From positions 62,001 to 126,000 of the forward strand of contig JAKVBL010000006.1 in NCBI GenBank assembly GCA_022447365.1: DNA of 64,000 bases, given 5' to 3'. Source of the DNA: Oleiphilaceae bacterium (GTDB taxonomy: Bacteria; Pseudomonadota; Gammaproteobacteria; Pseudomonadales; Oleiphilaceae). Position numbers and translations under genes: made by a program. The notes below the pieces were generated by a model. The model was not told the DNA's origin, made no database searches, and saw only the letters and a list, made by a program, of their open reading frames with translations. Of this stretch, positions 60,905 to 64,000 are shown one piece after another; position 1 is the stretch's first letter; each line of letters starts with the position of its first letter.

Positions 60905-61408
60905 ATGTTGAAGTATTTGTGGTTGTCGTTGAGTGTTGTGGTGTTAGATCTTTACACCAAATACTTAGCGAGCACGCAGTTGGAATATGCGATTCCTGTG
61001 CCCGTGATGCCGCACTTCAACTTTACTCTGCTCCACAACACTGGAGCGGCATTTAGTTTTCTCGCGAATGAAGGTGGCTGGCAACGTTGGTTCTTTATTG
61101 TCTTAGCTCTGGGCGTCAGTATCGCGCTTGTTCGTTGGGTTTACACGCTCAAAAATGACCGTTGGTTAGCGATTGCTTTATGTCTCGTTTTAGGTGGGGC
61201 ACTAGGTAACCTGTATGACCGGATAATGCTGGGATATGTTGTCGATTTCCTTCATTTTTACTGGAACGATTATCACTTTCCAGCCTTCAACATTGCAGAT
61301 AGCGCTATCTCGGTTGGTGCCGCAATGTTGGTATTAGATATGTTCCGTAGCAAGGACGAAGACGGTAACCCAAGACCAAAGAGTCGTTCTGAGTCTCGGG
61401 CAATATAG
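60905..61408 (+). CDS. lspA: Lipoprotein signal peptidase LspA
   Basis: Inner-membrane aspartyl protease that cleaves prolipoprotein signal peptides. It has 167 residues and four membrane segments. Conserved motifs are DLYTKYLAS near the start, NTGAAFSF, GGALGNLYDR with the first catalytic Asp region, and FNIADSAIS with the second. It serves the several lipoproteins in this window and elsewhere. It lies between ileS and fkpB as in other gammaproteobacteria. Confidence 0.96.
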   Translation: MLKYLWLSLSVVVLDLYTKYLASTQLEYAIPVPVMPHFNFTLLHNTGAAFSFLANEGGWQRWFFIVLALGVSIALVRWVYTLKNDRWLAIALCLVLGGALGNLYDRIMLGYVVDFLHFYWNDYHFPAFNIADSAISVGAAMLVLDMFRSKDEDGNPRPKSRSESRAI

Positions 61409-61473
61409 TCTCGAGTCATATACTAGAGAGCGAATTCGTTTCTGTTTAACGTTCTATTTAGGTAGTTAAAAAC

Positions 61474-61911
61474 GTGAGTTTAGTTGTTTCTGCGGACACA
61501 CGTGTCACGCTTTATTTTTCTTTGAGTCTGCAAGATGGCTCAGTCGTCGATTCTAATTTTGACGCTAACCCAGCGACATTTGAGTATGGTGATGGTCAAT
61601 TACCCGATGGCTTCTTGTCCTGCCTTGATGGCATGAAAGAAGGTGAGGAGGGGGCTTGGCTCGTGACTCCAGAAAAAGCGTTTGGGATGCCAAATCCAAA
61701 TAATGTTCAAACCTTTAAACGTTCCGACTTCGCAGCAGATATGCAACTTGAAAAAGGCCTAGTCATTTCTTTTGCTGATGCGAGTCAGTCTGAGTTGCCT
61801 GGCGTTATAAAGCAGTTTGACGACGAAGAAGTGGTGGTCGATTTCAACCATCCGCTAGCTGGCGATACATTAACGTTCAAGGTTAAGATCGTTTCGATAG
61901 AAACTATTTAG
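61474..61911 (+). CDS. fkpB: FKBP-type peptidyl-prolyl isomerase FkpB (SlpA-like)
   Basis: Cytoplasmic prolyl isomerase and chaperone of 145 residues. It has the FKBP domain with [21 protein letters not shown] at the start and [10 protein letters not shown], then an insert-in-flap domain (about 70-120; [25 protein letters not shown]). It starts with GTG. It is 66 bases after lspA and 18 before ispH. Confidence 0.94.
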   Translation: MSLVVSADTRVTLYFSLSLQDGSVVDSNFDANPATFEYGDGQLPDGFLSCLDGMKEGEEGAWLVTPEKAFGMPNPNNVQTFKRSDFAADMQLEKGLVISFADASQSELPGVIKQFDDEEVVVDFNHPLAGDTLTFKVKIVSIETI

Positions 61912-61928
61912 GGATCATAGTTCAACTC

Positions 61929-62879
61929 ATGCAAATTCAACTTGCTAACCCCCGAGGATTTTGTGCTGGTGTCGATCGCGCGATTGAGATCGTTAATCGT
62001 GCATTAGAGGTATTCGGAGCGCCAGTGTATGTGCGCCACGAAGTTGTTCATAACCGTTTTGTTGTGGATGACCTAAAGAATCGTGGCGCTATATTCGTTG
62101 ATGAGTTGCATGAAGTACCTGATGATGCTTTGGTGATTTTCAGTGCACATGGCGTGTCTAAAGCTGTGCAAAATGAAGCGCAAGATCGAGGCTTGAAAGT
62201 CTTCGATGCGACCTGTCCTCTTGTCACGAAAGTACATCTTGAAGTGACCAAATTCTCGCGTGATGGAATGGAGTGCGTCTTGATTGGCCACGAAGGCCAC
62301 CCTGAAGTCGAAGGTACGATGGGACAGTACGATGATTCTAATGGCGGAGTTATCTATCTTGTTGAAGACGCAAGCGATGTTGCTCAGTTATCTGTCAAAG
62401 ATCCTGAAAACCTAGCGTATGTAACGCAGACAACTTTATCTGTGGACGATACTTCAGTGGTGATTGATGCTTTACGAGAGAAGTTCCCGCAAATTCAAGG
62501 CCCGAGAAAAGACGATATTTGTTATGCCACGCAAAATCGCCAAGATGCTGTAAAAAAAATGGCTCCTTCTTCTGATTTGATGTTAGTGGTTGGTTCTCCA
62601 AATAGCTCTAACTCAAATCGTCTACGTGAGCTTTCAGAGCGTATGGGAACAAAAGCTTATTTGATTGATGATCAGTCTCAGATCGAAGACGCTTGGCTTG
62701 ATGGTGTTAATAATGTCGCGGTCACAGCTGGTGCTTCAGCGCCAGAAGTCTTAGTACAAGCAGTTATTGATCGACTTAAAGAGTTGGGTGCAACGTCTAG
62801 CAAAGAAGTCGATGGGCGAGAAGAGAATATTGTTTTCTCAATGCCTAAAGAACTAAGGATTCCCGTTAAGGAAATTTGA
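61929..62879 (+). CDS. ispH: 4-hydroxy-3-methylbut-2-enyl diphosphate reductase IspH
   Basis: Last enzyme of the MEP isoprenoid pathway, a 4Fe-4S protein making IPP and DMAPP. It has 316 residues. Cluster cysteines are C12 in [12 protein letters not shown], the Cys of DATCPLVTK, and that of [17 protein letters not shown] and the [14 protein letters not shown] loop are substrate-binding. It is the last gene of this operon and is followed by a hairpin without a T tract. Confidence 0.97.
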   Translation: MQIQLANPRGFCAGVDRAIEIVNRALEVFGAPVYVRHEVVHNRFVVDDLKNRGAIFVDELHEVPDDALVIFSAHGVSKAVQNEAQDRGLKVFDATCPLVTKVHLEVTKFSRDGMECVLIGHEGHPEVEGTMGQYDDSNGGVIYLVEDASDVAQLSVKDPENLAYVTQTTLSVDDTSVVIDALREKFPQIQGPRKDDICYATQNRQDAVKKMAPSSDLMLVVGSPNSSNSNRLRELSERMGTKAYLIDDQSQIEDAWLDGVNNVAVTAGASAPEVLVQAVIDRLKELGATSSKEVDGREENIVFSMPKELRIPVKEI

Positions 62880-62885
62880 CGACAC

Positions 62886-62915
62886 TGGGGTCAGAGTATT
62901 TTTACTCTGACCCCA
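62886..62915. repeat. REP-like perfect hairpin after ispH
   Basis: TGGGGTCAGAGTA (62886-62898) and its exact reverse complement (62903-62915) flank TTTT, giving a 13-bp stem. No T run follows. I recall the GGGGTCAGAGTA core as a common interspersed palindrome near REP-associated tyrosine transposases in several gammaproteobacteria. Whether it is repeated in this genome cannot be seen here, and only one copy occurs in the window as far as I can tell. It may also serve as the ispH 3'-end stabiliser. Confidence 0.7.
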
Positions 62916-63050
62916 AGCCCTTCTTCTACGCTATCCATCTGTTTTTCTTAATAAATATCTGAATCTTTCCTACATATCTCCAATTCTTAGCTAAGCTGAA
63001 GAAAAGCCCTCTGTTTTTGTGTTTTGCCTCGCATTTCGCTTCGTAGAATT

Positions 63051-63123
63051 GCCGTTTATCAACAATAACAACCGTTGATCGCTAAGCAGACTCATTTTTA
63101 CATCTGGGCATCTACAGTATACA
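63051..63123 (+). promoter_or_regulatory. Tandem LytTR/AlgR-like boxes and -10 upstream of minor pilins
   Basis: Two near-identical direct repeats, GCCGTTTATC (63051-63060) and ACCGTTGATC (63071-63080), start exactly 20 bases apart. Both fit the LytTR-type consensus ([TA][AC][CA]GTTN[AG][TG]; the first differs at one position) and resemble AlgR sites. A TATACA at 63118-63123 could be the -10; the matching -35 (TTTTTA at 63095-63100) is poor, as expected for an activated promoter. In P. aeruginosa AlgR activates the minor pilin operon, which fits the gene that follows. Confidence 0.5.
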
Positions 63124-63148
63124 AATCGAAAACCAAGATGGCGGACAG

Positions 63149-63634
63149 ATGAAACAATCAGGATTCACTCTCATCGAACTTATGTTAGCGCTTGTCGTAG
63201 CGGGCATCGTTGCTGTGATTGCCTTACCTAGCTTCGGCAATCTTATTGCGCGCAACCAAATTAGTGCCACCGCAAACAATGTCGTGGGGGCGTTGAATTT
63301 GGCGCGAGCTGAAGCGGCTCAGCGTGGTCGAGTTGTTCAGGTGAATTCATTAGATGTCGGTACACCAACCAATTGGACTAGTGGATATCGCATTTGGGTA
63401 GATCTTGATGGCGATGCGATCTTTGATGCCAACGAAGAGATCCGACGTTTCGATGCCATTGACGGTGCACTTACCTTAACAGGCACCGCTGGTACTTTTA
63501 GTTTCAACGGCGCTGGTTTTGCAACACCTGCGATCAGCTTCAATCTATGTACTGCTCAAGCAGGCTTAGATGATCGTCAGATAGCCGTGGCTTTGTCGGG
63601 TCGCGTGAACGTGAATAATTTTACCTGTCCTTAA
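63149..63634 (+). CDS. Type IV minor pilin, FimT/FimU (GspH) family
   Basis: A 161-residue prepilin-like protein. A short leader MKQSG precedes the prepilin peptidase site G-FTLIELM, with Glu5 of the mature protein, followed by the hydrophobic helix (LALVVAGIVAVIALPSF). The globular part has the GspH/FimT pattern (ARNQISATANNVVGALNLARAEAAQRG) and a C-terminal Cys pair (SFNLCTAQ and NNFTCP) typical of a disulfide-bounded D-region. Minor pilins prime pilus assembly; some FimT proteins bind DNA during transformation. FimT and FimU cannot be told apart here. pilV follows after six bases. Confidence 0.92.
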   Translation: MKQSGFTLIELMLALVVAGIVAVIALPSFGNLIARNQISATANNVVGALNLARAEAAQRGRVVQVNSLDVGTPTNWTSGYRIWVDLDGDAIFDANEEIRRFDAIDGALTLTGTAGTFSFNGAGFATPAISFNLCTAQAGLDDRQIAVALSGRVNVNNFTCP

Positions 63635-63640
63635 TGAGTG

Positions 63641-64000
63641 ATGAATGACATGAGACAACTTACCTTTACAGGCAAACATCATCAGCAAGGTCTCTCTATG
63701 ATTGAGATTATGGTGGCGATGCTAATTCTAGCAGTTGGTTTATTAGGCATGGCGAGTATGCAGGTGAGAGCTGTGCAAGACACCTCAAACTCAAGTTATC
63801 GCGGTGTTGCACTGTACTATGCCAATGATATGGCTGATCGTATGCGCGCGAACAGCGAAGGCGTTGATAATGGCGATTATGGTGATGGAACGGGAGGCAG
63901 TGCCAAAGCAAATTGCCTGAATACAACAGGATGTTCTTCTGCAGATATGGCGACCAATGATCGATTTGAGTGGCAAGCAAATCTAGCAAGATATCTCCCG
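63641..64000 (+). CDS. pilV: Type IV pilus modification protein PilV (5' part)
   Basis: A minor pilin that runs off the right edge; 120 codons are visible. A leader of about 17 residues rich in His and Gln (GKHHQQG) precedes the prepilin site G-LSMIEIMVAMLILAVG, with the Glu5 equivalent present. PilV family features follow: MASMQVRAVQDTSNS and YYANDMADRMRANSEG, and a Cys pair (CLNTTGCSS). The start could be ATG 63641 or 63650. Expected downstream are pilW, pilX, pilY1 and pilE. Confidence 0.9.
   Translation, partial: MNDMRQLTFTGKHHQQGLSMIEIMVAMLILAVGLLGMASMQVRAVQDTSNSSYRGVALYYANDMADRMRANSEGVDNGDYGDGTGGSAKANCLNTTGCSSADMATNDRFEWQANLARYLP

Overview
The window is a gene-dense, mostly core-genome stretch of a gammaproteobacterial chromosome. 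Gene content and order closely follow Pseudomonas aeruginosa as I remember it (rppH-ptsP; hslU-hslV-SPOR-argS-priA-rpmE-malic enzyme-ponA-pilMNOPQ-aroK-aroB-damX-gltBD-hemE; radA-PilZ; nrdR-ribDE-ribB-ribH-nusB-thiL-pgpA; ispB-rplU-rpmA-obgE-proB-rpsT-murJ-ribF-ileS-lspA-fkpB-ispH-minor pilins). Base composition looks clearly lower in GC than Pseudomonas. A haloalkane dehalogenase, an iron-type alcohol dehydrogenase and a wax-ester-synthase-like protein sit among the core genes. I infer a marine Oceanospirillales/Pseudomonadales-type heterotroph, possibly from an oil-degrading group. No species can be named from the sequence alone.

Layout. 1-4.7 kb: tail of an unidentified gene, an imelysin-like lipoprotein and a HAD phosphatase (minus), then rppH-ptsP (plus). 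4.7-11.8 kb: minus-strand DUF971, hslUV, a SPOR protein, argS and priA. 12-13.7 kb: rpmE and malic enzyme. 13.8-16.3 kb: ponA (minus). 16.5-24.8 kb: pilMNOPQ, aroKB and a DamX-like protein. 25-32 kb: gltBD and hemE. 32.1-33.5 kb: an orphan lipoprotein. 33.5-37 kb: radA, a PilZ protein and ettA. 37.2-44.4 kb: glyA, nrdR, the riboflavin genes, nusB, thiL and pgpA. 44.4-47.9 kb: three accessory genes and ispB. 48.2-51.6 kb: rplU-rpmA-obgE-proB and convergent rpsT. 51.9-54.8 kb: an accessory block with alcohol dehydrogenase, a structured intergenic region, haloalkane dehalogenase and a small helical protein. 54.9-62.9 kb: murJ, a small membrane protein, ribF-ileS-lspA-fkpB-ispH. 63.1-64 kb: the start of a type IV minor pilin operon (fimT/fimU-like, pilV), which runs off the window.

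The genes serve cell-wall assembly (PonA, MurJ, SPOR and DamX), type IV pili (PilMNOPQ and minor pilins, with a PilZ protein), riboflavin/FAD synthesis (RibD, RibE, RibBX, RibH, RibF), isoprenoids (IspB, IspH), shikimate (AroKB), ammonia assimilation (GltBD), translation and proteostasis (HslUV).

I found no tRNA, rRNA, CRISPR array, insertion sequence or prophage, and no multi-gene undescribed system. The best lead is the 385-base gap at 53070-53454. It holds a perfect 32-bp palindrome, a possible 37-codon ORF, a second perfect palindrome, a -10 element, a hairpin and a plus-strand intrinsic terminator with no annotated gene to terminate, so it is a candidate small-RNA locus. Other leads are a tandem LytTR/AlgR-like repeat upstream of the minor pilins, a wax-ester-synthase homologue lacking the catalytic histidine, a RibB with a dead GTP-cyclohydrolase-like tail, and an imelysin-like lipoprotein without the usual metal motif.
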